Assembly: GCF_004698125.1 (NCBI RefSeq)
Contig: NZ_ML214298.1
Coordinates: forward strand, 744,001-808,000
Source: Halosimplex halophilum
Lineage (GTDB): Archaea; Halobacteriota; Halobacteria; Halobacteriales; Haloarculaceae
Direction: 5' to 3'
Length of the DNA: 64,000 nt
The position numbers and the translations under genes are program-made. A model generated the notes under the pieces. That model was not told where the DNA came from. It worked only from the letters and a program-made list of their open reading frames with translations, and made no database searches. Below, one piece after another: positions 8,217-17,419 of the stretch. Position 1 is the stretch's first letter, and each line of letters opens with the position of its first letter.

Positions 8217-9350
8217 TCAGATCTCCAGCATCCGGTCGAGGGCGACCTGCGCGAGTTCCTTCTCCTCGGGCGCGACCTCGATGACGTTGCGCTCGCGGCC
8301 CTCGACGAGTTCTTCGAGCACCCACGTCAGGTAGTTGGGGTCGATCTGGCGCATCGCGTTGCAGTCCATACAGGCGTCGCCACAGAGCGGCAGCACCTCC
8401 ACCTCGGGGTGCCACCGGTCGAGGTGGTTGGCGAGGTGGATCTCCGTGCCGATGGCCCAGGCGTCCCCGGGCTCGGCGTTCTCGACGGTCTCGCAGATGG
8501 TCGACGTGGAGCCGACCACGTCGGCCGCCTCGACGACCTCCCGGCGGCACTCGGGGTGGACGACCACGTTCGCGTCGGGCCGCCGCTCGCGGAGGTCCTC
8601 GATGTGAGACTCGCGGAAGCGCTCGTGGACCTGGCAGTAGCCGTCCCAGAGGACGATGTCGTTCTCGACGACCTCCTCGGCGTCCTTGCCCTCGGGGTCC
8701 CAGGGGTCCCACTCGGCGATCTCGTCTTCCATCCCCAGCCGATAGGCGGTGTTCTCTCCGAGGTGCTTGTCCGGGAGGAACAGGACCTTGTCGCCTTTCT
8801 CGAAGGCGTACTCGAAGGCCCTGTGGGCGTTCGAGGAGGTACAGACCAGCCCGCCCTGCTCGGCGCAGAAGGCCTTCAGGTCGGCGTAGCTGTTCATGTA
8901 GGTGATCGGGATGATCTCCTCGTCGGGCGCCGCACCCGTGATCTCGGCCCACGCGGCGTCGACCTGCAGCGCCTCGGCCATCCCGGCCATCGGACAGGAG
9001 GCCTCCATGCTCGGGAGGATGACGCTCTGGGAGTCGTCGGTGATGATGTCGGCCGACTCGGCCATGAACGTCACGCCGCCAAAGATCACGTACTCGGCGT
9101 CGGCGTTCGCCGCTTCCGTGCTGAGCTGGTAGGAGTCACCGACGAAGTCGGCGTGTTCGACGATCTCCCGGCGCTGGTAGTTGTGGCCGAGGATCACCAC
9201 GTCGTCGCCGAGTTCCGCCAGCGCGGCCTCGATCCGTTCGGTCCGCTCGGCCTCCTCCAGGTCGCGGTAGGCCGGCGGCAACTGTTCCAGGTTGTCGTAC
9301 TTGAAGAGGCTCAGGTCGGTCTCGAACTGAGCAGTTTCCATCTCGGGCAT
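8217..9350 (-). CDS. nadA: Quinolinate synthase A
   Basis: [4Fe-4S]-dependent synthase making quinolinate from iminoaspartate and dihydroxyacetone phosphate. The chosen ATG at 9350 gives 377 residues beginning MPEMETAQFETD; another ATG 33 bases upstream (9383) would overlap the promoter inverted repeat. Key regions: ILGHNYQ, MEASCPMAG (first cluster Cys), NAHRAFEYAF, HPECRREV, TSTICETV and the C-terminal LCGDACMDCNAM with closely spaced cysteines. It is the first gene of nadABC. A perfect 8-bp inverted repeat at 9385-9411 sits directly upstream and is the likely control site. Confidence 0.95.
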   Translation of the reverse strand: MPEMETAQFETDLSLFKYDNLEQLPPAYRDLEEAERTERIEAALAELGDDVVILGHNYQRREIVEHADFVGDSYQLSTEAANADAEYVIFGGVTFMAESADIITDDSQSVILPSMEASCPMAGMAEALQVDAAWAEITGAAPDEEIIPITYMNSYADLKAFCAEQGGLVCTSSNAHRAFEYAFEKGDKVLFLPDKHLGENTAYRLGMEDEIAEWDPWDPEGKDAEEVVENDIVLWDGYCQVHERFRESHIEDLRERRPDANVVVHPECRREVVEAADVVGSTSTICETVENAEPGDAWAIGTEIHLANHLDRWHPEVEVLPLCGDACMDCNAMRQIDPNYLTWVLEELVEGRERNVIEVAPEEKELAQVALDRMLEI

Positions 9351-9384
9351 GGTGGTCAGTGGGTTGCCGATTCTATGGACCACC

Positions 9385-9411
9385 GTATTGAAAAAGTTTT
9401 GTCTTCAATAC
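9385..9411. promoter_or_regulatory. Perfect inverted repeat at the nadABC promoter (candidate operator)
   Basis: Arms GTATTGAA (9385-9392) and TTCAATAC (9404-9411) are exact reverse complements separated by an 11-base AT-rich spacer. The centre lies about 48 bases before the chosen nadA ATG, so the site overlaps or abuts the basal promoter, where a repressor dimer would block transcription. The region is far richer in A+T than its surroundings. That it controls NAD synthesis is inferred from position; the cognate regulator is unknown. Confidence 0.6.
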
Positions 9412-9592
9412 CCTCTACCGGTGGCTCGATCGGTTGAGTCTGGTCGTTAGACGGGCGTATCGGAAACGATTCCCGGGATTGTCGGTTCGTGGCACATGCT
9501 ACCACGAGGCGGTACCAGCCGAGAATACGGGGCGGCGGGCGGCGAATGCGGAGCGTCGGGTGGCGGATACGGAGGACGGGCGGCGGGGCGAG

Positions 9593-9832
9593 TCAGACGA
9601 TCTGCTCGCCGTCTTCGTAGACCTCGATGGCGTCGACGGGGCACGAGCGAGCGGCGAACTTCGCGTCGAGTTCGGCGCCGTCGGGCACCTCGCGGACGAA
9701 GATGTCCTCCTCACGCTCCTCGCCGTCGACGAGGACCGCCTTGCCGGCGTCGCTGTCGCGTTCGAACCCCTCCCACTCGGCGACGCACTGGAACATCCCG
9801 ATACAGGTCTCGCGGTCGTACTCGATGCGCAT
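9593..9832 (-). CDS. Single-cluster ferredoxin with three cysteines
   Basis: A 79-residue acidic ferredoxin. It has C10 and C16 in TCIGMFQC, where the middle Cys of the normal C-x2-C-x2-C motif is replaced by Met, and C64 in ARSCPVDAIEVY with the typical C-P. Three cysteine ligands predict a [3Fe-4S] cluster, or a [4Fe-4S] cluster with a non-Cys ligand. The protein is the usual length for monocluster ferredoxins. It is monocistronic here, next to the NAD operon but divergent from nothing obvious. Its redox partner, possibly a P450 or reductase elsewhere, is not indicated. Confidence 0.85.
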   Translation of the reverse strand: MRIEYDRETCIGMFQCVAEWEGFERDSDAGKAVLVDGEEREEDIFVREVPDGAELDAKFAARSCPVDAIEVYEDGEQIV

Positions 9833-9922
9833 ACCGGCGGTTCGGACCCGGTCGCCAAGAGGGTGGCGTCCGGCGGTGACCGGCCGCGACTCCGCGGGGG
9901 CCGCCGCGGACGCGCCCGGTCT

Positions 9923-11293
9923 TCAGGGGGAGACGGACGCCGTCGACTCGAAGAGGAGCCACTCGCCGGCGTACCAGAGCCCGAGCGCGGGGTCGCCGCC
10001 CTCGGTGTTCGACCCGTCGTCGACGGCGAGTTCCCACCAGTTCGTCCCCGACCGCTCGCTGAGGTCCTCCCCGAGCATCTGGAAGTACGCGCGCCCGGGC
10101 TGGGGGCGCACCTGGCCGTCCTCGCCGAGGAGCAACCGGGTCCCGCCGTCGGTCTCGAAGACGACGCCGGACTCGGAGGGCCGCACGGTGAGCGTCGAAC
10201 CGCTCCCGTACTCCACCAGCCGCAACTCGCCGCCCCGGAGGTCGAGCCCGACCGAACCGTCGGCGTCGGCCGCCGTCGCCGCGTGGTCGGCGGCCAGGTC
10301 CGAGACCACCGTGATCCCAGCGCCCTCGACCGCGCGCTGGGAGCGGGCCGGGTCGGCGTCCCAGATCCGGCCGTACACCGTCAGCGACGGCTGGTCGGTG
10401 GCGTTCCGGACGCCGACGGCCCCCTCGTGCCAGCTCGTCTGGACCGCGCCGTAGAGGTCGCTGAGCAACAGCCCGTCGCCGGTCCCGGCGTGGAGGAAGC
10501 CCACCCTGTTGCCGGTCAACTCCAGGTCGAACCGGACGGAGTTGATCCAGCCGCCGTTCCGGACGTCGGCCCGGACCCCGCGCTCGAAGTGGGCCACCGT
10601 CCCTGCGAACCGACACCCCATCGTGATCCCCGCGTCGGCGACGGACTCGAACGCCGCGCCGTCGGAGACCAGCTCGATCCCGTTGCCCCCGACACTGTCG
10701 ACGTTCCCGAGGACGTGTCCCTCGAAGGTCGCCGAGGTGTCCCGGCCGTCGCCGGCGTTGTACTTGCCGTGGGTCGACCGCGTGGTGTCGAGCACGACCG
10801 CGCTGCTCGAGTACTCCGCCGCGGTCACGTCGATACGGCCGTCGACCACCGCCGATCCGGTGTCCAGGAAGAGCCCCTCGTGGTCGCCCGCCACCTCGAC
10901 GACCGCGCGGTTGCAGTCGAGCGTCACACCCGGTCTGACGTGGACCGGCGTATCCCCGTCGTACGTGCGACCCGCCTGGAGACGGACGACCCCGCCCGCC
11001 CCGTCGGCCGCCTCGTCGACCGTCCGCTGGATCTCTCCCGGCTGGGCGTACAGGACCCCGTCCCCATCCCCGCCGGGGGACCCGTCGTCTGTCAGTCCGG
11101 TGCCGTCCGCGTCCGATTCCGGGGTCGTCGACGGCGTCGCCCCCTCCGTCGACGCCGCGTCGGTCGCCCCCGCCGTCGGTGCCGTGTCGGTCGACGACCG
11201 GTCGCCGCTCAGGTCGTTACATCCCCCGAGCGCCGCGAGTCCGCCCAGGATCCCCGTGACGTACTCCCGGCGCCGCAGTCGCTCGAACACCAT
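9923..11293 (-). CDS. Secreted beta-helix lipoprotein (pectate-lyase-like fold)
   Basis: Exported 456-residue protein. From ATG 11293 it begins MVFERLRRREYVTG, a twin-arginine-type signal, then a hydrophobic stretch and a lipobox ending ALGGC. A Ser/Thr/Asp-rich linker of about 60 residues precedes repeated short beta-strands with IQRTVDEAADGAGGVVRLQ, typical of right-handed parallel beta-helix proteins that bind or cleave polysaccharide. No catalytic residues can be pinned down. The frame is open another 52 codons upstream, but the signal peptide fixes the start. It likely acts on the cell surface; substrate unknown. Confidence 0.75.
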   Translation of the reverse strand: MVFERLRRREYVTGILGGLAALGGCNDLSGDRSSTDTAPTAGATDAASTEGATPSTTPESDADGTGLTDDGSPGGDGDGVLYAQPGEIQRTVDEAADGAGGVVRLQAGRTYDGDTPVHVRPGVTLDCNRAVVEVAGDHEGLFLDTGSAVVDGRIDVTAAEYSSSAVVLDTTRSTHGKYNAGDGRDTSATFEGHVLGNVDSVGGNGIELVSDGAAFESVADAGITMGCRFAGTVAHFERGVRADVRNGGWINSVRFDLELTGNRVGFLHAGTGDGLLLSDLYGAVQTSWHEGAVGVRNATDQPSLTVYGRIWDADPARSQRAVEGAGITVVSDLAADHAATAADADGSVGLDLRGGELRLVEYGSGSTLTVRPSESGVVFETDGGTRLLLGEDGQVRPQPGRAYFQMLGEDLSERSGTNWWELAVDDGSNTEGGDPALGLWYAGEWLLFESTASVSP

Positions 11294-11454
11294 CTCCCGG
11301 CCCCTCGCCCGCCCGAGGTAATAGTTTTTTGACACGGGCGGCGGCTCGTCTCGGTCCGACACCGGTCGGCCGGGTGGTGGGTCGACCCGCGAGTCGAGTG
11401 GGTGATATTGGGTCCGTCCCAGAAGAGACGGCGACGGCAGCGACCGCACTCGAC

Positions 11455-11900
11455 TGCGTGAGACAGCAAGCGCCGGGAGTCCCGGACGCGCTCGCTAGCT
11501 GGAGTCAGTGCGGCAGGGGACAGCGAGCGTTGAAAGCCCTCGGCGCGCTCGCTAGCAGTCGTATCTACCGCACTCGACGGTAAGCGCTGAAAGCCCTCGG
11601 CGCGCTCGCGGTCGCTGAGCGGGATATCCGCGCTCTCCGCAACGCCCGCGCGGATAGGGGCCCGCCCAGGCGACTAAAGTGGACGCGAGCGCGCCTCGCC
11701 CTTTCAGTCCGCCAGGGACCGTACCGCCTGGCACCGCGACCGCAACCGCCCCGCACAGCACCGCAGACAGCCACGGGCCTCCCCAGCCGATTCGCTCGCC
11801 TTCGGCTCTCTCATCCCTCGCGCGGTGTCGTCGCGCGCATGAACGCGCGCTCCAGCACGCGCCGACCGCACCGCAACCGCTCACCGCAACAGCCGCCGCC
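11455..11900 (+). repeat. Dispersed repeat R1 (homologous to R2 at 55535-56010)
   Basis: Non-genic stretch of about 450 bases upstream of hit. Its left part has tandem units with a 57-base period, marked by GAAAGCC followed by CGCGCTCGCTAGC (latter at 11487-11499 and 11544-11556). The right part shares near-identical blocks with R2 in the same order and orientation: 21 identical bases at 11601-11621, 29 of 30 at 11692-11721, and 18 identical at 11745-11762. The rest of the gap between the lipoprotein (ends upstream at 11293) and hit (11990) contains no gene I can support; several short frames are open on both strands because of GC content. Confidence 0.75.
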
Positions 11901-11989
11901 CGTACTGAGCCACGTACGAGCAGACGGGGGTCCACCGGAGGGAACCGAGCGCCTAAACCTTGATTTGGCTCCGCTTCGTCACCTCGCGC

Positions 11990-12418
11990 ATGAGCGACGA
12001 CTGTATCTTCTGTTCGATCGTGGCGGGAGAGATCCCGAGTCGCACCGTCTACGAGACCGACGACGTGCTGGCGTTCCTCGACGCGAACCCGCTCGCGCCG
12101 GGGCACACGCTCGTCATCCCGAAGTCCCACCACGAGCACGTCCAGGACATGCCGAACGACCTGGCGGGGGACGTGTTCGCGGTCATGCAGCGGCTGGTCG
12201 ACCCGATCGAGTCGGCGGTCGACGCCGACGGCTCGACGGTCGCGTTCAACAACGGCGAGGCCGCCGGCCAGGAGGTCCCACACACCCACGGCCACGTCGT
12301 CCCGCGCTTCGAGGAGGACGGCAGCCGCCCGATCCACTCGATCTTCGGCGAGCGGCCCGAGCTGGACGACGACGAACTCGACGACATCGCGGCGAGCATC
12401 GCCGACGGCGCCGAGTGA
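11990..12418 (+). CDS. HIT-family nucleotide hydrolase
   Basis: Histidine-triad protein of 142 residues that hydrolyses or transfers nucleoside monophosphates (Hint/Fhit-like). The catalytic triad motif is HTHGHV (H98, H100, H102). C5 and C8 in CIFC may coordinate zinc with H47 and H98. NNGEAAGQEVPH precedes the triad as in the Hint branch. The ATG at 11990 gives the normal family start (MSDDCIFCSI); an upstream GTG/ATG extension to 11960 is not needed. The gene follows repeat R1 by about 90 bases. A helical acidic C-terminus is typical of haloarchaeal members. Confidence 0.9.
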   Translation: MSDDCIFCSIVAGEIPSRTVYETDDVLAFLDANPLAPGHTLVIPKSHHEHVQDMPNDLAGDVFAVMQRLVDPIESAVDADGSTVAFNNGEAAGQEVPHTHGHVVPRFEEDGSRPIHSIFGERPELDDDELDDIAASIADGAE

Positions 12419-12512
12419 CGGCGGCCCGGAGCGGTCGACCGGCCGCGACGGTCCGCAACTACCCGGCGCCCGACGCGTAGGTTTTTCAACTAGCGGGCGG
12501 CCAAGCGGGGAC

Positions 12513-13265
12513 ATGACCGAAACGCAGGGAAGCGGCGACTGCCACGCGGTGGTCGGCGGCGTCGGCGGCGCGGGCGCGACGCGGCTGTCGGTCGAGTTCG
12601 CGGCGACGCTGGCGCGGGCCGGCCGGGACGCGGCGGTGGTCGACGCGGCGTTCTCGACCCAGGGGCTGTCGGCGTTCGTCCCCGAGCGGATCGACCCGGA
12701 CGTGACGCGCGTACTGACGGACGACCGGCCGCTGGCCGAGGCGGAGACGCCGCTCGCGCTCGACGTTCCGGGGTCGGTGACCGTCGCGCCGGCGCGGGCG
12801 CCGTTCGAGCGGCTGGCCCGCGCGAAGACCAGCGAGTGCGCCCGCCGGCTCGCCGAGCGGCTGTCGACGGCGACCGAGCGCTACGACGCCGTCTTCGTCG
12901 ACGTGCCGCCCGTGGGGGCCAACCAGGCGGTCGCGGCCGTGACCGCCGCCGACGCCGTCGCGCTCGTGGTCCCCGACGCCGAGCGCGGGAGCGACGCCGT
13001 CCCCCGGACCTGTGACCGGCTGGCCGACGTGGACGCCGCGGTCGACACCGTCGTCGCGAACTTCGCCGACGGCGACCGGACCGTCGAGGCGGCCGACGCG
13101 GTCGTCCCGACGAGCGAGGCGACCGCGCTCTCGGCTGCGCCGGCCGCCGCCGAACCGACCGAGTTCGCCGTCGCCGTCGCCGACGCCGTCGAGACGCTCA
13201 CCGGTGCGGACCTGGACCTCCCCGAACCGGAGTCGTCGTCGATGGCGGACTATCTGCCCGGGTAG
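12513..13265 (+). CDS. ParA/MinD-like P-loop protein with degenerate Walker A
   Basis: A 250-residue protein of the ParA/MinD (SIMIBI) fold by overall pattern: an N-terminal GGVGGAGATRLSVEFAATLA in place of the deviant Walker A, a switch-like DAAFSTQGLS, YDAVFVDVPPVG as Walker B, then strands and helices ending with SSSMADYLPG. The lysines of the normal KGGxGKT motif are missing (V and A occupy their places), so ATP hydrolysis is doubtful. It may be a structural or regulatory descendant of a MinD. It lies between hit and nasA on the same strand, but its job is unknown. Confidence 0.75.
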   Translation: MTETQGSGDCHAVVGGVGGAGATRLSVEFAATLARAGRDAAVVDAAFSTQGLSAFVPERIDPDVTRVLTDDRPLAEAETPLALDVPGSVTVAPARAPFERLARAKTSECARRLAERLSTATERYDAVFVDVPPVGANQAVAAVTAADAVALVVPDAERGSDAVPRTCDRLADVDAAVDTVVANFADGDRTVEAADAVVPTSEATALSAAPAAAEPTEFAVAVADAVETLTGADLDLPEPESSSMADYLPG

Positions 13266-13509
13266 GACCCCGAGCCGCACCGTCTCCGGGCCGCACGCGG
13301 ACCGGTCCGGTCCGCGCGCCGGCGGCAACAGTCGCTACCGAACTGACCGTCCGTTTCGATCGTGTCGATATGTGTTTTAATCCTTCAAGGGATAGTGTTT
13401 AGTACAGGACGTATAGATCAGTAGACGACAGAATGGTTTGCGTTCGTCTACATTATTGTGGAAGATCGGGACAGACCGGCAGTCGGTCACGGTCGGCGGT
13501 GATCGCGCC

Positions 13510-15666
13510 ATGAGCGACTGGGTACCGACGACGTGCATGCGCTGTGCGGTCGGGTGCGGGCACCTCCAGCGCGGCGCGGACATCGGGAACGGCGTCGACG
13601 TGGTGCGCGGCGACGCCGCCCACCCGGTCAACCAGGGGCTGGCCTGCCAGCGGGGCGTGCGCGAGACCTCCGACCCCGACGGGGAGTGGCTGACCCGGCC
13701 GCTGGTGCGCCGCGGCGGGGACCTCGTCTCGACGACGTGGGACGTGGCGCTGTCGGAGGCGCTGCAAGCGTTCCAGGGGACCCTCGACGGCGACGGGGAG
13801 GTTGCCGTCATGGGCAGCGGCCAGCAGACCAACGAGGCCGCCTACGCGCTCGGGAAACTGGCCCGCGGCGGCTTCGGGACGCGATACTACGACGCGAACA
13901 CGACGCTGTGCATGGCCAGCGCCGTCACCGCCTACTACCAGGCGTTCGGTAGCGACGCGCCCCCCTGCAGCTACGACGACATCCCGGCGGCCGACGCCCA
14001 CGTCGTCTGGGGCGCGAACCCGGCAGCGGCCCACCCGGTCATGTTCCGGTGGATCCGCCAGGCGGCGAACGAGGACGGCGTCGAGCTGCTCGCCGTCGAC
14101 CCGGTGGAGACGGAGACGGCCGAGGCGGCCGACGCCCACGTCGCGCCCGAGCCCGGGCAAGACCTCGCGCTCGCGCGGGCGGTGCTCGCCCGCGTGGTCG
14201 AGACCGACCGCGTCGACACCGAGTTCGTCGCCGAGGCGACCGAGGGGTTCGACGACCTCCGGGCCGCGCTGCCCGACAGCGGGACCGCCGCCGAGCAGGC
14301 TGGTGTCTCGTCGGCCGACGTGGACCGCCTCGCGGACGCCTTCGCGCGGGACGCGCTGTGCTACTGGGGGATGGGCGTCAACCAGCACGTCCAGGGGACC
14401 GACATCTCGCGGGCGCTGATCGACGTCTGCCTCGCGACGGGCAACCTCCGGCCGGGTAGCGGCCCGTTCTCGCTAACGGGCCAGGCCAACTCGATGGGGA
14501 CCCGCGTCTGCTCGTGCAAGGGGACCTGGCCGGGCCAGCGCCCGTTCCAGGACCCCGACGAGCGGGCGTTCGTCGCTGACGAGTGGGGGATCCCGGTCGA
14601 CCGGCTCCCCGACGACGCCGGCCCCGGCCCCGTGGGAATGTTCGAGGCGTTCGACGACGAGGTCGCGGTCGCCTACACGGTGGCGACCAACCCGGTCGCG
14701 GGGATGCCCGACGCGAGCGCGGCGAAAGCGGCGCTCGAAGACACATTCCTCGTCGCCCAGGACGCCTTCCGGACCGAGACCACCGAACTGGCGGACGTGG
14801 TCCTCCCGGCGGCGACCTGGGGCGAGTCGGAGGGTACCGCGATGAACATGGAACGGACCGTCTCGCGCGTGCGAGCGGCCACCGAAGCGCCGAGCGGCGT
14901 CTGGACGGACCTGCGGATCATCGCCACCATCGGCGCGCGGCTGTTCCCCGAGCTGTTCGACGACCCCGACCCCGACCCCGAGACGCTGTTCGACGAGTTC
15001 GCGGGCATGACGGCGGGCAGTATCGCCGATATGTCCGGGATCACCTACGACCGCCTGGAGGATCTGAAGGCGCTGCGCTGGCCGGCGCCCGACGCCCAGA
15101 CCGACGCCGGCTACCGCTACTACGACGGCGACGACGGCAACCGCGGGTACGTCCCGCGGGACGGCGACAACGGGGTCGCACCGGAGCCGGACACGGGCGA
15201 GGAGTCGTGGTCGTTCCCGACGCCCAGCGGCAGGGCCGGCTTCTCGACGGCCCGCCAGGAGGGGCTGCCCGAGCCGGTGGACGAGGATTACCCGCTGACG
15301 CTGACGACCGCCCGGGAGTCCGAGCAGTACAACACGGGCGTCCGCACCCGGGACGTGGACGACCCCGACCCGGTCGTCGCGCGGATCAACCCCGAGACGG
15401 TCGCCGCCAGCGACGCCGTCTCCGACGGTTCGGTCGTCGTCGAGACGCGCCGCGACGCGGTCCCGGCGACGGTCGACCCCGACCCGGCCGTCCCCGGGGG
15501 ACTGGTCTGGCTCCCCATCCACCACCCGGCGACCAACCGCCTCACCGTCGACGCGCTGGACCCCCAGTCGAAGGAACCGAACTTCAAGCAGTGCGCCGTC
15601 CGGCTCGTCGCGCCCGCCGACCGGGCCGCCGCCGCGGCCACCTCGCCCGCCCGCGCCGACGACTGA
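13510..15666 (+). CDS. nasA: Assimilatory nitrate reductase catalytic subunit
   Basis: Molybdopterin enzyme reducing nitrate to nitrite with electrons from ferredoxin, in the cytoplasm. The ATG at 13510 gives 718 residues beginning MSDWVPTTCMRC. The [4Fe-4S] ligands are C9, C12, C16 and C46 (C-x2-C-x3-C...C). Molybdopterin-binding regions follow, including GSGQQTNEAAYALGK, YDANTTLCMASAVTAYY with a candidate Mo-ligand Cys, VWGANPAAAHPV and a C-terminal molydop-binding domain (LTLTTARESEQYNTGVRT). No signal peptide, consistent with assimilation. It leads the nitrate block nasA-narK-mobA-like-nasD. The AT-rich 70 bases upstream likely hold its promoter. Confidence 0.95.
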   Translation: MSDWVPTTCMRCAVGCGHLQRGADIGNGVDVVRGDAAHPVNQGLACQRGVRETSDPDGEWLTRPLVRRGGDLVSTTWDVALSEALQAFQGTLDGDGEVAVMGSGQQTNEAAYALGKLARGGFGTRYYDANTTLCMASAVTAYYQAFGSDAPPCSYDDIPAADAHVVWGANPAAAHPVMFRWIRQAANEDGVELLAVDPVETETAEAADAHVAPEPGQDLALARAVLARVVETDRVDTEFVAEATEGFDDLRAALPDSGTAAEQAGVSSADVDRLADAFARDALCYWGMGVNQHVQGTDISRALIDVCLATGNLRPGSGPFSLTGQANSMGTRVCSCKGTWPGQRPFQDPDERAFVADEWGIPVDRLPDDAGPGPVGMFEAFDDEVAVAYTVATNPVAGMPDASAAKAALEDTFLVAQDAFRTETTELADVVLPAATWGESEGTAMNMERTVSRVRAATEAPSGVWTDLRIIATIGARLFPELFDDPDPDPETLFDEFAGMTAGSIADMSGITYDRLEDLKALRWPAPDAQTDAGYRYYDGDDGNRGYVPRDGDNGVAPEPDTGEESWSFPTPSGRAGFSTARQEGLPEPVDEDYPLTLTTARESEQYNTGVRTRDVDDPDPVVARINPETVAASDAVSDGSVVVETRRDAVPATVDPDPAVPGGLVWLPIHHPATNRLTVDALDPQSKEPNFKQCAVRLVAPADRAAAAATSPARADD

Positions 15667-15931
15667 CCGGCCGTCGCTCCCGTTTCTGCCGCCCGTTCTC
15701 CGAGCTCGGGACCGCTCAGCCGCTGTGCTACGGCGATCTCCCCCTCGATGCCGCGCGCGCCGGCTCGCGCCGAACCGACACCGCGGCCAGCCGACGCCAC
15801 GTCGGCGGGCGGTCGAAAGTCGACGGTCGTCCGGTTTTCCGTCGCCCGATTCGACGTATTACATCCTAATATCTACAGCATCCGTCCTAATATCTCCCGT
15901 TCGTCCAGCGCCACGAACTCACGATTGATTA

Positions 15932-15953
15932 ATTAAACGACTAGGGTTATATG
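15932..15953 (+). promoter_or_regulatory. Promoter motif of narK shared with nasD
   Basis: A 22-base stretch starting ATTAAACGA and continuing to TTATATG. It matches the region upstream of nasD (18087-18108) at 18 of 22 positions, including the first nine exactly. The TTATA core looks like an archaeal TATA box, with the ATTAAACGA part where BRE or a regulator would bind. It lies 157 bases before narK. Nitrogen or nitrate control is inferred from the shared motif at two genes of the same pathway. Confidence 0.5.
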
Positions 15954-15997
15954 TTACGAGCATCCAACCTATATCCGTACAAAGGTGGACGTTCGAT

Positions 15998-16105
15998 ATG
16001 AAGAACGATAAAATACTGGACGAACAAACGGAAATGATAGTTAATTACGGTTCGGCGGTCGTCGGTGCGGCCGCCGGCGAGGCGGGGGGATCGGCGTGGG
16101 TCTGA
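15998..16105 (+). CDS. Possible 35-residue small protein or leader peptide before narK
   Basis: Short open frame starting ATG AAG AAC GAT in AT-rich DNA, encoding [20 protein letters not shown] and then an alanine/glycine-rich tail ending SAWV. Its TGA stops five bases before the narK ATG, a spacing that would allow translational coupling. The front half has a plausible charged peptide composition; the back half is low complexity. There is no homology I recognise, so it may be non-coding 5' leader sequence. Confidence 0.3.
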   Translation: MKNDKILDEQTEMIVNYGSAVVGAAAGEAGGSAWV

Positions 16106-16110
16106 TCAGG

Positions 16111-17418
16111 ATGACCAAGTGGCGGACGCTGGTGCTCGCCACGGTCGGGTTCAACTTCTCGTTCCTGATCTGGTTCTCTTTCGCCCCGTTCACGGGACCG
16201 ATGGCGGAGGAGTTCGGCCTCTCGCTTGCGGAGATCGGGATCCTCGCGAGCGCGGCCATCTGGCTCGCGCCCTTCGGCCGCATCCTGACGGGCTGGCTCT
16301 CGGACAAGTTCGGCGCGCCGGCGGTGTTCGCCATCGTGCTCACCTACGTCGGCGTGTTCTCGATCGCGAGCGCGTTCGCACAGAGCTACGCCGTGTTCTT
16401 CGTCGAGCGGCTCATCGTGGCGACGGCGGGGATCACGTTCGTCATCGGGATCCAGCACGTCTCCGAGTGGTTCGAGGAGGAGCAGCTCGGGACCGCCGAG
16501 GGCATCTACGCGGGCATCGGCAACGCCGGCGCGGCCGGCGGGGCGCTCGTCCTCCCGCGCGTGTTCGGTTCGAACTGGAGCGGGCCCCTGTTCGAGACCA
16601 ACTGGCGAGCGGCCTTCTTCTACACGGGCTGTGTGTCCATCCTGCTCGCGGTCGTCTACTACGCGCTCGGCGAGGCGGCCAAGAGCGACGAGAAACGGCA
16701 GGCCACCGCCGACAACGCGAGCTTCAAGGGCTGGTTCTACACCGCCACCCGGTACGGGACGGTCGTGCTCGCGCTCGCGTACGTGATGACGTTCGGCCTC
16801 GAACTGTCGATGAACGGCTGGCTCGCGACGTACTACCGCGAGGGGTTCAACACCGACAACCTCGTGCTCGCCTCGACGTTCGCGGCGACGTTCTCCGTCG
16901 CGGCCGGGCTGCTCCGCCCCATCGGCGGCTACGTCAGCGACGTGCTCGCCCGCAGGGAGAAAGACATCATCCCGCTGTTCGAGGGCCGCTACCGCGAGCA
17001 GTGGACGTTCGTGACGCTGTCGTTCGTCGTCGTCTCGATGTTCGGGATGACGCTGGCCGGCCTGTCGGGGCGGGTGCTCGTCGCCGTCGGCGCCGGCTTC
17101 GTGGTCGGGATGGCCTGCGCGTTCGCGGAGGGCTCGATCTTCGCGCAGGTGCCGGCGATGTTCCCCAACAGCTCCGGCGCGGTCGCGGGCGTCGTCGGCG
17201 GCGTCGGCACCGTCGGCGGGATCGTCTACCCGCTGGTCTACTCCGCGCCGTTCCTGGCGAACCTGCACATCGGCTACTCCATCGTCGCCGTCTCGATGGT
17301 CCCGATAGTCCTGCTTGCGGCGTGGGTGTTCCAGCCCCACATCGCCGAGATCGCGACCGAGAGCGGCTTCGTGAGCGCGGGCGGCGCGTCGGAGTCGGCC
17401 GCACCGGGGGACGACTGA
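16111..17418 (+). CDS. narK: Nitrate/nitrite MFS transporter NarK-type
   Basis: Twelve-helix major facilitator that imports nitrate (or exchanges nitrite) across the membrane. The ATG at 16111 gives 435 residues beginning [20 protein letters not shown]; an in-frame GTG lies 15 bases upstream. NNP-family signs include [15 protein letters not shown], the glycine-rich [20 protein letters not shown] in helix 5 and [18 protein letters not shown] near the C-terminus. A cytoplasmic loop [10 protein letters not shown] separates the halves. It overlaps the mobA-like gene closely (ATG follows the stop by one base), so the two are co-translated. Confidence 0.9.
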   Translation: MTKWRTLVLATVGFNFSFLIWFSFAPFTGPMAEEFGLSLAEIGILASAAIWLAPFGRILTGWLSDKFGAPAVFAIVLTYVGVFSIASAFAQSYAVFFVERLIVATAGITFVIGIQHVSEWFEEEQLGTAEGIYAGIGNAGAAGGALVLPRVFGSNWSGPLFETNWRAAFFYTGCVSILLAVVYYALGEAAKSDEKRQATADNASFKGWFYTATRYGTVVLALAYVMTFGLELSMNGWLATYYREGFNTDNLVLASTFAATFSVAAGLLRPIGGYVSDVLARREKDIIPLFEGRYREQWTFVTLSFVVVSMFGMTLAGLSGRVLVAVGAGFVVGMACAFAEGSIFAQVPAMFPNSSGAVAGVVGGVGTVGGIVYPLVYSAPFLANLHIGYSIVAVSMVPIVLLAAWVFQPHIAEIATESGFVSAGGASESAAPGDD

Positions 17419-17419
17419 G

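Larger units (their letters stand above)
15667..16110 (+). other. Intergenic region between nasA and narK
   Basis: About 440 bases without a supported long gene. The first 170 bases are GC-rich and featureless to my reading. From about 15850 the composition turns AT-rich and includes the promoter-like motif at 15932-15953 shared with nasD, and then a possible 35-codon ORF (15998-16105) ending five bases before the narK ATG. Confidence 0.6.
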
